Shown: positions 16,443 to 24,264 of the stretch, piece after piece
Layout: the number at the start of each line of letters is the position of its first letter
Position numbering within the stretch: the first letter of the stretch is position 1
Assembly: GCF_019599405.1 (NCBI RefSeq)
Contig: NZ_RKLQ01000006.1
Coordinates: 115,832 to 179,831 of the forward strand
DNA from: Haloarcula salinisoli
Lineage (GTDB): Archaea > Halobacteriota > Halobacteria > Halobacteriales > Haloarculaceae
Reading direction: 5' to 3'
DNA: 64,000 nt
Notes under the pieces: generated by a model
Seen by the model: only the letters and a program-made list of their open reading frames with translations
Databases searched by the model: none
What the model was told of the DNA's origin: nothing
Translations under genes and position numbers: made by a program

Positions 16443-17320
16443 CTGACGACAGCGACGCCGAGACCGACCCACAGGACGCCATCGACGCCGTCGCGACCGA
16501 CCGCGACGACCGCGTCTACGACCACAGCGCGGGTGACGAGCAGAAGGGCATTCCCTTCGTCGGTGCCGGCCCGGGCGACCCGAAGCTGTTGACCGTCGCC
16601 GGCCGGGACCTGCTGGCCGACGCCGACCTCGTGGTCCACGCCGGTTCGCTGGTCAACAGCGAACTGCTGGACGAGTACTGTGCGGACGCCGAGACCGTCT
16701 CCTCCATCGGGAAGGACCTGGAGGAGCTGATTCCGCTGATGCGGGACGCGTACGAGGCCGGCGACACGGTGGTCCGGCTCCACAGCGGCGACCCGGCGAT
16801 CTACGGCGCGGCACTGGAGCAGATGGACGCCCTGGAACACGAGGGCGTTCCCACGTACATCGTCCCGGGCGTCACGTCGGCCTTCGCCGCGAGTGCGACG
16901 ATGCGGACCCAGCTCACGCTGAACGAGGTCGCGAACCACGTCGCCTTCACCCGCCCGCAGGGCAAGACGCTGACCGAGGAGGAAGACCACATCTCGGAGT
17001 TCGTCGGTATGGGCGACGTGACGACGTGTATCTATCTGGGGACGCATGCTGTGGCTGAGACGATGGAGCGGCTGCTCGAGGACGGCCACGACCCCGAGAC
17101 GCCGGTGGCGGCCGTCTATCACGCGTCCTGGCCCGACGAGGACGTCATCGAGGGCACCATTGGGACCATCGGTGAGAAGGTAGAGGAGGCGGGCTATCGG
17201 GCCTCGGCGATGGTCATCATCGGCGATGCGGTGGGGGGCGAGGACTACGAACGCTCGTTCCTCTACGGCGAGTGGGCCTCAGGTGGGTCTTCGGACGGTT
17301 CGCAGGAGGCCGACGACTAG
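16439..17320 (+). CDS. cbiF: cobalt-precorrin-4 C11-methyltransferase CbiF
   Basis: CbiF (293 aa) methylates C11 before CbiG opens the lactone. A 37-residue acidic N-terminal extension precedes the methylase fold. The fold starts at IPFVGAGPGDPKLLTVAGRD and has LHSGDPAIYGA and YIVPGVTSAFAASA as SAM-binding loops. The C-terminal ASAMVIIGDAVGGEDY is the usual family ending. CbiF and CbiG are neighbours here, as they are consecutive in the pathway, but a 324-nt gap separates them. Confidence 0.94.
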   Translation: MTDDSDAETDPQDAIDAVATDRDDRVYDHSAGDEQKGIPFVGAGPGDPKLLTVAGRDLLADADLVVHAGSLVNSELLDEYCADAETVSSIGKDLEELIPLMRDAYEAGDTVVRLHSGDPAIYGAALEQMDALEHEGVPTYIVPGVTSAFAASATMRTQLTLNEVANHVAFTRPQGKTLTEEEDHISEFVGMGDVTTCIYLGTHAVAETMERLLEDGHDPETPVAAVYHASWPDEDVIEGTIGTIGEKVEEAGYRASAMVIIGDAVGGEDYERSFLYGEWASGGSSDGSQEADD

Positions 17321-17644
17321 GATGGTTCGCCGCCTTCGAGTACAGCCAGAAAGCCCCAGGCCGCTCGCGGCCGCTCGACGGCATCCCGCTACGCGGGAGC
17401 CCTGCCGCCGAGCGACCGCGACCGACCTGCCCCTTTCAGTCCACCCCGGTGCGATACACCGCAAGCCACAGTCCTCCCCAGCCGATTCGCTCGCTACGCT
17501 CGCTCATCCCTCGCACAGTTCCGGCGCGCCACGGGGGCGCGCCAGCGCGCGCCGACCGCACCGTATTACAGCCGAGTACACTGAACACGCGCGACCGTTC
17601 GGCCGGCAGTCGCGTGCGGACCGTTCGCCGGCCACCAGTTTCCA
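17321..17644. other. intergenic gap inside the cobalamin cluster, 324 nt, hairpin-rich
   Basis: No believable gene lies here; the open frames that cross it are Arg/Pro-rich and look like shadows. The stretch is very G+C-rich and holds short self-complementary pieces such as TCCCGC-TAC-GCGGGA (17384-17398) and a GGCGCGCC-rich block near 17540. A weak TATA-like TATTAC (about 17569) might serve cbiG. It could hold a terminator plus an internal promoter, or be decayed coding DNA. Confidence 0.5.
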
Positions 17645-18616
17645 ATGAGTACTGACAGCGATTCAGATTCGAGCTCGAACAGTTGCAAAGCGCCCGACTC
17701 CGACGGGGAAGTCGCGGAAGAGATAGCCATCGTCGCCTTCGAGCGCAAGATGGACACCGCCCAGGACATCGTCGACGGCATCGGCGACCGCTACGAATCC
17801 ATCGACATCCTCGAATATCACGGCGACATCTTCGAGGAGCACTGGGGCGAGTACGACTGCTTTATCGGGCTGATGGCAAGCGGCATCGCGATGCGGAAGA
17901 CGGCCCACCTGCTCGACGACAAGTGGGACGACCCCGCAATCTGTGTGGTCGACGAGGAGCTGACCTGGGCAATCCCCATCACCGGCGGCCACCACGGCGC
18001 GAACCAGGTGGCCGACGACCTGGCGAGCATGGGCGCGGTGCCGGCGATGACGACTGCCAGCGAGGCCGCGGGCAAGCAGGGTGTCGAGAAGCAGGCCAAG
18101 GCCCTGGACGCCCACGTCGTCAACGGGGATTCGACGGTCGCGACGAACCTCGCGGTCCTGGACGACGAACTCGGCCCTATCGAACGGCTCGACGGGCCGA
18201 AAGCCGTCCTCGTCGACGACGACGTGAGCGTGCTCAAGCGCAACAGCGACGACGGCGTCGTGCTGGGCTGTGGCAGCGTCGCTGGCGCCGACCTAGAGCA
18301 GTTCCACGCGGCGTGGGACGCAGCTCTGGAGGAGGCCGGCCTCGACCGGTCGGACGTGGAATTCGTCGCCACCGGCACGCGGAAAGCCGACGAGGAGGGG
18401 ATGCTCGAAGCCGCCGAGGAGTGGGGGCTGGGCGTCGTCGCCTTCGAGAAGGAAACTCTCGAAGGGTTCGAGGGCCCGACGCCGTCCCGCTCGAAGGAGC
18501 TCATCGGCTGGCCGGGTATCGCCGAGGCGAGCGCTATCGCCGCCGGTCGGGACCACGACCTGCTGGCCGAGAAGACCCGCTACGACGAGGCCGTGACGGT
18601 CGCTATCGGTCAGTAA
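17645..18616 (+). CDS. cbiG: cobalt-precorrin-5A hydrolase CbiG
   Basis: CbiG (323 aa) opens the delta-lactone of cobalt-precorrin-5A and releases acetaldehyde, which contracts the macrocycle. The N-terminal domain holds [18 protein letters not shown] (residues 75-92) and [17 protein letters not shown]. The C-terminal domain has [11 protein letters not shown] and [18 protein letters not shown]. The first 20 residues are Ser/Asp-rich with one Cys ([12 protein letters not shown]), resembling the Cys/Ser tail at the N-terminus of CbiH2. An internal promoter may drive it because of the gap after cbiF. Confidence 0.93.
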   Translation: MSTDSDSDSSSNSCKAPDSDGEVAEEIAIVAFERKMDTAQDIVDGIGDRYESIDILEYHGDIFEEHWGEYDCFIGLMASGIAMRKTAHLLDDKWDDPAICVVDEELTWAIPITGGHHGANQVADDLASMGAVPAMTTASEAAGKQGVEKQAKALDAHVVNGDSTVATNLAVLDDELGPIERLDGPKAVLVDDDVSVLKRNSDDGVVLGCGSVAGADLEQFHAAWDAALEEAGLDRSDVEFVATGTRKADEEGMLEAAEEWGLGVVAFEKETLEGFEGPTPSRSKELIGWPGIAEASAIAAGRDHDLLAEKTRYDEAVTVAIGQ

Positions 18617-18680
18617 ACCAGAGGCACTCGATTCTCACGCCGCCGGCGCTCAGTTCGTTTTGTCGCGCCCGCATACTCGG

Positions 18681-20111
18681 CTACCAGTACCGGGACGGTC
18701 CGGAATCAGCGTCCGGCGTCGCGTCGGCCACCTCGGATGTCGGGCTGTCGTCTCTCGGTGACTGTGGCCGCTCTTCCGTCGCTTCGTCGTCTCCGTCTTG
18801 TCCGTCCGACTTCGGAGCGTTCGCCACCCTCGTCACGACCGTCCGTGCGAGCAAATCGCCCATCGTCTGGCCGCGGCTGGTGGAGTTGACGACGAGGGCG
18901 CTGCCGAGATACAGCGTGGCCATCCCCAGTGGACGGAGGGCGTTCCGGACGAGCGCGGTCCGCGCGTCGAGTTCCGAACCGTCGGTGCCTGAGACGACGA
19001 GTCCGGCGAAGCGCTTGCCGATTGTCTGCCCCCAGACCGTTTCCAGTACCACGTGATAGCCGACGGCAAGGAGGCAGAAGCTACCGACAGCTGTCCACAA
19101 GGCGACCGACGTGGTGGCGTCTGTAACCACCACGAGGGGCAGCAACGCCACGAAATTGCAGATGACCCAGACGATGCCCACGGCGACGTAGTCGATGCCG
19201 GCTGCGAGGGCCCGGTGAAGCCGTGTTTCAGTATCGTTCCGCATGCCAGTTGTTTCGAGGCCGTTGCTGCCAGCACCAAACTCGATTTCTGGGAGGGCTG
19301 CGGGTTCGATATCGGTCACCGTCTCACCGTCGTCGCGCCAGAACGAGACGAGGATTCGGGGGACCGTCAGTCCGCGGTCGGCAGCCTTCCGGGCGAGCCC
19401 GCCGAGATGTCCCTTCCCCGTAACGAGGACCGCCTCGTCGTACCCCTCCTCGCCTGCGATACCCGCTACACGGTCGAGCATCACCTCGTTTCGGTGGTCG
19501 ATGCCGTAGACCATGTAGACGAGTATCGACAGCGCTCCGATAACTGGGAGAAGCAGGGAGAACGGTCCAGTGACGGCGATGGCGACGATGCCCACCAGCC
19601 CCAGCGCGAACAGCGTCGGGCCGAGGCGTCGGTAGCCCTGTCCTCTGAGGAAGAACGGGGCCAGTATACCGGCCACCGCGGCGGCGACCGTCACGGCCGC
19701 GGCGACCGGTTCGAAGACGAGCACGGGCAGGAGTATCGCCCAGTTCAGCGCAGCGAGTTTCGGCCCTGCGGTCGCGGCCGCCTCGACCGGATTCTCGTCG
19801 ACCCCGTGAATCGGGAGGTCCCGGTCCGCGGCGACTCGACGGACCGCGACGAGTTCTGAGGGTAACAGATCGCGAGACACCAGGAGCAACACCAGACCCT
19901 GGAAAATGGACATAAAGTAGAGCAAGCCGACGAAGATAGCCGGCGTCCGGAGCGCGGCAGACAGCCACACCCAGGGAGATACCCCTCCATCGGGGAACTC
20001 GATGAACAGCGCCTCCGCGTCGCCGGCGAACTCGTGCAGTTCTGCCGTCACCTTCGTCGGGTCGTCCATGTGGATGACGCCGAACAGCCCCAGCCGTTGT
20101 AACCCCACCAT
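18681..20111 (-). CDS. membrane protein fusing a TraB/PrgY-like domain to an RDD domain
   Basis: The 476-aa protein has two parts. Residues 1-270 resemble archaeal TraB/PrgY proteins: LGLFGVIHMDDPTKV at the start, an acidic FIEFPDG strand, several membrane helices (55-80, 125-200) and the late AVLVTGKGHLGGLARK. Residues 300-430 form an RDD domain with three or four helices, including VWGQTIGKRFAGLVV and the Arg/Asp residues typical of that family. The tail is acidic and disordered. It stands on the opposite strand from the cobalamin genes. TraB-like proteins are thought to be proteases or peptide-binding, and RDD proteins to be transporters or exchangers; the joint function is unknown. Confidence 0.7.
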   Translation of the reverse strand: MVGLQRLGLFGVIHMDDPTKVTAELHEFAGDAEALFIEFPDGGVSPWVWLSAALRTPAIFVGLLYFMSIFQGLVLLLVSRDLLPSELVAVRRVAADRDLPIHGVDENPVEAAATAGPKLAALNWAILLPVLVFEPVAAAVTVAAAVAGILAPFFLRGQGYRRLGPTLFALGLVGIVAIAVTGPFSLLLPVIGALSILVYMVYGIDHRNEVMLDRVAGIAGEEGYDEAVLVTGKGHLGGLARKAADRGLTVPRILVSFWRDDGETVTDIEPAALPEIEFGAGSNGLETTGMRNDTETRLHRALAAGIDYVAVGIVWVICNFVALLPLVVVTDATTSVALWTAVGSFCLLAVGYHVVLETVWGQTIGKRFAGLVVSGTDGSELDARTALVRNALRPLGMATLYLGSALVVNSTSRGQTMGDLLARTVVTRVANAPKSDGQDGDDEATEERPQSPRDDSPTSEVADATPDADSGPSRYW

Positions 20112-20245
20112 CGGTTGATATTTCTGGCGTCATATCGGAAAAAACCGGCGGGGCCGTGTGAACGCTTCACCTGTTATTGGACGGCACAGCACTCACGGGC
20201 CGACCCCGCTGAGCTGTTCCGTGGAGTGGCCCACGCACGCGCTCG

Positions 20246-20269
20246 GACCCAGAATATTAAGTCTGGGTC
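20246..20269. promoter_or_regulatory. 8-bp inverted repeat over the TATA box of an HTH gene
   Basis: GACCCAGA-ATATTAAG-TCTGGGTC is a perfect inverted repeat. Its spacer contains the TATA-like ATATTAA, centred about 30 nt before ATG 20287. Placement over the core promoter suggests an operator for autoregulation by the HTH protein encoded downstream. Confidence 0.55.
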
Positions 20270-20286
20270 AGTCTCACTACGGGTAG

Positions 20287-21256
20287 ATGAAGGGGAACTC
20301 GGCCTTTTCGTTCGTGCTGTCGTCGTCAGTTCGGGTCGACATCGTCGGCATCCTCGCCACGGAACCGATGACGACCGACGAGTTGCTCGACCGACTCGAC
20401 GCGAGCCAGTCGGCTGTCTACACTGCGGTCTCGGACCTGGAGCAGCGACAGGTCCTGTTCGAGGGCGAGGCGGGGTGGGAGCTGACCGGTCGCGGGCGGC
20501 TGATACTGGACATCGTCGAGCAGTGGGAATCGGTCGAGTCGTTCGTCGACGCGGACGCCGGAACAGCCCGAACCCAAGGAGCCGGCGTCGCCGACGGCAG
20601 TTACCAGGTCGTTCTACACCACTCTGTACGGCGAGGACGACATCGAGGGGACGAACGCCCTCTACCACCCGGAGAGTCCGGCCCCCGAGATTACGTCCTC
20701 GAACTTCGAGGACTTCGGTGGTCTCGAGACCATCCATACCAGTATTCAATCGGTGACACTCGCCTCGAAGAGCGATGGACGGGCGACCGTCCACGCGACC
20801 GTCGAGTACACGTTCCCGAACAGGACACCGACGAATACGGACTACATGTACCTCCGTCAGTCGGGCGAAGAGTGGCGCATCAACCGCTGGTTCCCCGAGG
20901 CCCTCCGTCGACGGTTCGCCAGCAAGACGGTACGGGAGTTCTTCGACACGCTCTACAACGATAACGACATCGGGGCCGCCAATGCGATGTACTACTCCGA
21001 CGACGGCGGCCCGCTCGAAGCCTCCAGCTTCGACTCGTACGGTGGCCTCGAGAACATCACGACGATGGTCAAATCGACGGAGGTGGTCTCCGAAGGCGAC
21101 GGGCAGGCTGAGGTCCACGCAGACGTCGAGTACGATACGCCCAACGGGACGAACACGAGGACCGACTACGTCTACCTCAAACTGCATCAGGGGAGCTGGA
21201 CAATCGATAGCTGGCTGCCCGAAGCCATACGGGAGTCCGAGACAGAGACGGGGTAG
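20287..21256 (+). pseudogene. winged-helix regulator with two NTF2-like repeats, split by one frameshift
   Basis: Frame 1 from ATG 20287 encodes a winged helix (residues 1-85: SVRVDIVGILATEPMTTDEL, then TAVSDLEQRQVLFEGE). The frame then loses all sense. From about 20555 frame 2 continues with a linker (EQPEPKEPASP) and two similar modules of about 90 residues. The first is FYTTLYGEDDIEGTNALYHP...FGGLETI, the second FFDTLYNDNDIGAANAMYYS...YGGLENI. Each looks like an NTF2/SnoaL-like alpha+beta cone. The second frame has no start codon of its own. One inserted or missing base near 20553-20580 explains the break. It could be a true pseudogene, a sequencing error or, less likely, a programmed shift. 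Confidence 0.75.
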
Positions 21257-21295
21257 CCGCCCGCCTCGTTCGGGCGGTCCCCCCCAGGCGGGGCG

Positions 21296-22648
21296 CTACG
21301 CCCCGAGCATGTGGACCACGAGCGGCGCGGCGTAGACAGCGATGAGCAGGAGGAACAGCGACGTGAGCATCGTGTGGCCGACGACGTAGTAGACGCCGTC
21401 GGGCCAGTCCTCGTGGTCGTAGTAGAAGAAGTCGACCAGGACACGAACCGTCCAGAACAGCACGATGAGTCCGGCGAGCCCGAGTGCCACCGGGGTCCCC
21501 GCCGCGAGCTGCTCGTGAAACAGCGCTGTCATGACGCCGAAGGAGACTATCATCATCACGATGTAGCCGCCGTAGGTCCACATCACCTTCCTGTTCAGCG
21601 GCTTCAGCTGTGCGAGGTCGGTCTCCCAGTCGAGCTCTTCAGGGACCTGGAAGCTCGCGCCGAGTATCATGAAGTGTCCCACGGCGCCGACCCACAGCCC
21701 GGCGCTGACGTACGCCTCCAGCGGGTAAGCCAGGAGGAGCGCCCGTCCGGTCTCTAGCAGCGGCGCGATGAACGTCATCCGGAAGGGGCCGTGGAACAAC
21801 AGCGGGACCGGGCCGACGACGGCGATGGCAGTCCAGGCCCGACGGAGCATGGAGTTGCTGTCCGCCGGCGCCGGGAAGAACTCCTGCTCGACGGTGTAGA
21901 GCACGGCCTGGACCACGAAGTAGAGGAACGGTAACCCCCACCCGGCGCCCGCGGGGAAGCTGATGGCGAGTTCGTGGATGAGCCCGGAGACGAGGAAGGC
22001 CAGCCCGGCGGCGACCTTGATGCCGACGCGGCTCGCAAGCGGTCCGGTGAGGAACAGTCTGTTCATCCCGATGAACGGTTTGTTCCAGCGGTCGCTCCAG
22101 AAGTCCGCGACGCCCTGGCTCTGCATCGGCGAGTTAAACAGCGGCTCGACGGGGTAGCCGAGCCATCGCAGTCCGAAGGGAAGGATACGGCCCAGTCCCT
22201 GGTGGACGGCCGCCAGGAAGCCGGCGACGAGCAGCCACGTGCTCCCGGCGAGCCCGATATAGGGCACCGCGAGCAGCGACGCCAGCCCGAGGAGGCCACC
22301 GGCGAGCAGGTACGCGTAGCCCACGACGAACATCGCGCTGTCGGGCTCGCTGTACTCCTCGGGCTGGAGGAACTTATCGGGCCGGACGCCCGGCCAGACG
22401 GTCCAGTACAGCAGCGTCTCCCGGCGGGACAGCGAGAGCGCCCTGGAGCCGCCGAGGAGCACCCAGCTCCCCACTTTGATGGTCACCAGGAGGACGACCG
22501 TCCCGCCGAACAGCCGGGCCCACGACGAGAGCACGGGGGCCGCGGCCAGTAACACCGCGACACACGCTAGCGGGAGTCCGTAGCCGATGGCCGTCCGAGC
22601 GGTGGTGTTTCCGGCGTCGATACCCGTCCGAGTGTTGGAATTGGTCAT
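21296..22648 (-). CDS. membrane-bound O-acyltransferase, wax-synthase-like, with a C-terminal extra domain
   Basis: The 450-aa protein has about 10-11 membrane helices. FWSDRWNKPFIGMNR (near residue 183) followed by FLVSGLIHELAISFP (near 218), with its histidine, is the core of the wax synthase/MBOAT family. Those enzymes esterify long-chain alcohols with fatty acyl-CoA in plants and some bacteria. The last 120 residues start at ELDWETDLAQLKPLNR and add three more helices that are not part of the usual wax synthase. Haloarchaea make ether lipids and little fatty acid, so the acyl donor is unclear. It lies alone between the cobalamin genes, with an A+T-rich promoter region upstream. Confidence 0.68.
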   Translation of the reverse strand: MTNSNTRTGIDAGNTTARTAIGYGLPLACVAVLLAAAPVLSSWARLFGGTVVLLVTIKVGSWVLLGGSRALSLSRRETLLYWTVWPGVRPDKFLQPEEYSEPDSAMFVVGYAYLLAGGLLGLASLLAVPYIGLAGSTWLLVAGFLAAVHQGLGRILPFGLRWLGYPVEPLFNSPMQSQGVADFWSDRWNKPFIGMNRLFLTGPLASRVGIKVAAGLAFLVSGLIHELAISFPAGAGWGLPFLYFVVQAVLYTVEQEFFPAPADSNSMLRRAWTAIAVVGPVPLLFHGPFRMTFIAPLLETGRALLLAYPLEAYVSAGLWVGAVGHFMILGASFQVPEELDWETDLAQLKPLNRKVMWTYGGYIVMMIVSFGVMTALFHEQLAAGTPVALGLAGLIVLFWTVRVLVDFFYYDHEDWPDGVYYVVGHTMLTSLFLLLIAVYAAPLVVHMLGA

Positions 22649-22899
22649 ACCGTATTCAGCGGTGACGCGTGCAGTCGCTACGCTGTGCCCGGCCGGAGGT
22701 GGAGTAGCCTGACCTAATTAAATATAATTACTGGGAGGATATATTAATTTTGGACAGTATTTACAATTATAAATATCGCTCGGGAACGATTTCCCGGTGA
22801 TGCAGGCGGCCGACTGCGGCAGGACCTCACCGGGCGGAGCCAATCGGATTTCGACCGCGTCGATTGCCCTGCTCCCGCGGACTGCGCTCGAGGCTGTCG
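22649..22899. other. A+T-rich intergenic stretch
   Basis: About 50 bases (22714-22770) are almost entirely A and T, unlike the rest of the window, and contain TAATTAAATATAATTA and a second block ending in ATTATAAATAT. A short inverted repeat, CGGGAA-CGAT-TTCCCG, follows near 22776. This region should hold the acyltransferase promoter and probably the end of the small gene at 22900. No frame is convincing. Confidence 0.5.
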
Positions 22900-23091
22900 C
22901 TACTGGTCGCTGGTATCCTCGGCCGCGCCCTCGATGTAGACGATTCGCTCTCTGGGTATCCGTCGTTCGACCTCGTCGCCCTCGCCCAGGCGGAGCGACC
23001 ACAGTTCCGTCGCCTCGTCGTACTCGTACTCCGCCGGATGATATGTCGTGATGCCACCGGTCCGCTGTGGGTCCTCGACGACGAATTCCAT
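22900..23091 (-). CDS. small conserved hypothetical protein (63 aa)
   Basis: The protein begins MEFVVEDPQRTGGITTYHPA and ends with RRIPRERIVYIEGAAEDTSD. The pattern of strands (FVV, YEYDEATELWSLRLGEG, VERRIPRERIVYIEG) looks like a small all-beta fold. I remember similar haloarchaeal proteins of this length, but none with a function. A TATA-like ATTTTG on the minus strand lies 26 nt before ATG 23091, so a leaderless transcript is likely. It is divergent from the cbiH1 operon and its promoter is about 140 nt from that operator. Confidence 0.65.
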   Translation of the reverse strand: MEFVVEDPQRTGGITTYHPAEYEYDEATELWSLRLGEGDEVERRIPRERIVYIEGAAEDTSDQ

Positions 23092-23236
23092 ATCTACACG
23101 AGCAGATGCGGGACAAAATCAGTTCCCCCAGCTACCGGCGGTGCCAACGGCTGGGTCGATCGAGTGGCTCCTGCTGGACCACGTCCGGACCGACGGCTCG
23201 CGACAGCGGGCCGAAGCAAAGCAGGCTTGCAGTAGA

Positions 23237-23256
23237 ACAAGCAAAATTGTTTTATG
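23237..23256 (+). promoter_or_regulatory. cbiH operon promoter: ACAA-N6-TTGT operator abutting the TATA box
   Basis: ACAA-GCAAAA-TTGT (23237-23250) runs into TTTTATG (23250-23256), centred about 26 nt before ATG 23279. The 19 bases from ACAA onward are nearly the same as those before cbiT, although the genes that follow are unrelated in sequence. Confidence 0.65.
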
Positions 23257-23278
23257 CGAAAGCGCCGTTGTACTCGTC

Positions 23279-23332
23279 ATGCCACCGAGCACTGTTTCCG
23301 CACCGTTCGCCGACCCCGACGGTGCGCGATGA
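23279..23332 (+). CDS. 17-codon leader ORF before cbiH1
   Basis: Where the leaderless promoter predicts the transcript start there is ATG followed by 16 codons and TGA: MPPSTVSAPFADPDGAR. Its stop overlaps the cbiH1 start as ATGA. It may serve only to bring ribosomes to cbiH1 by termination-reinitiation, or it may sense something during translation. There is no run of one rare amino acid. It is too short to judge by coding statistics, so the evidence is its position. Confidence 0.45.
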   Translation: MPPSTVSAPFADPDGAR

Positions 23333-24261
23333 GCAGCGAGAATCGCGGGAGGGCGGGGATGAAATCCGACGTCACGACGGCCCCGCCCGACGACTACGGC
23401 ACGCTCTACGTCGTCGGCATCGGGCCCGGGTTGCCACACGACATGACCCAGCGGGCCAGCGACGTCATCCGGTCGGCCGACACCGTCATCGCGTCGAACC
23501 TCTACCAAGAGTTCCTCCGGAAGGACGGGACCTTGCCGCCGAAATCGGCCGCCCTCGAGGATGTCTCGGACGACAGCGACGTGGCCGACGAAGCGGGAAC
23601 CGTCCTGGAGCGACCCGACGGCTCCCGGCAGACCCTGATTCGCTCGTCGATGGGCAAGCAGGTCGAACTGGCGCGGGCCGCGTTCGAGCGGGTCCGGGAC
23701 GGCGAGGACGTGGCGCACGTCTCCGGAGGCGACCCGAACGTCTACGGGAAATCCGACCTCATGTTCACGATGGCCGAGGCCGACGACGCCGACGACGTCC
23801 CCATCGAGATCGTCCCCGGCGTGACGGCCGCCCTCTCGGGAGCCGCGAATCTCGGCGCGCCGCTGTCGAACGACTTCTGTACGATTTCGCTGTCGGACAA
23901 GTGGCGCGGCTGGGACGAGATCGAAGAGAAGCTCCGTGCAGCGGCCATCTCGGGGTTCGTCGTCGTCCTGTACAACTGCTGGCGGGATTACGAGCGGGCC
24001 GTCGAGGTCCTCCGCGAGGAACGGGCCGACGACGTGCCCGCCGCCATCGTCAACGATGCTGGCCGGGGTGCAGCCGGCCGGAATCTCGACGACGAGACGG
24101 AGACAATCACGACGCTGGGCGAGCTGCCCGCACACAGCGAGGAGGTCGGCGGGATGGGGTCGTCCATCGTCGTCGGCACACACGAGACCGAGGTCTGGGG
24201 CAACGACTATCGCGACTATCTGGTCACCCCGCGAGGCGGGCGTGACGTGGAGGATTTCTGA
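23329..24261 (+). CDS. cbiH1: precorrin-3B/cobalt-factor III C17-methyltransferase CbiH, copy 1
   Basis: This 310-aa class III methylase contracts the ring by methylating C17. The fold begins at TLYVVGIGPGLPHDMTQRA (residue 25). HVSGGDPNVYGKSDLMF and IVPGVTAALSGAANLGAPLS are the SAM and substrate loops. VVVLYNCWRDYERAVEVL and GSSIVVGTHETEVWGNDY mark the CbiH/CobJ branch. I use ATG 23329, which overlaps the leader ORF; ATG 23359 is possible. It is followed 3 nt later by a second CbiH. The two copies share only family motifs, so they may do different methylations. Confidence 0.9.
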   Translation: MSSENRGRAGMKSDVTTAPPDDYGTLYVVGIGPGLPHDMTQRASDVIRSADTVIASNLYQEFLRKDGTLPPKSAALEDVSDDSDVADEAGTVLERPDGSRQTLIRSSMGKQVELARAAFERVRDGEDVAHVSGGDPNVYGKSDLMFTMAEADDADDVPIEIVPGVTAALSGAANLGAPLSNDFCTISLSDKWRGWDEIEEKLRAAAISGFVVVLYNCWRDYERAVEVLREERADDVPAAIVNDAGRGAAGRNLDDETETITTLGELPAHSEEVGGMGSSIVVGTHETEVWGNDYRDYLVTPRGGRDVEDF

Positions 24262-24264
24262 ATC

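Noticed and set aside
22718..23116. 132-codon minus frame overlapping the 63-aa gene
   Set aside because: Arg-rich, and it runs through the A+T-rich promoter block. The shorter frame at 22900 has much better amino-acid composition and its own TATA box.
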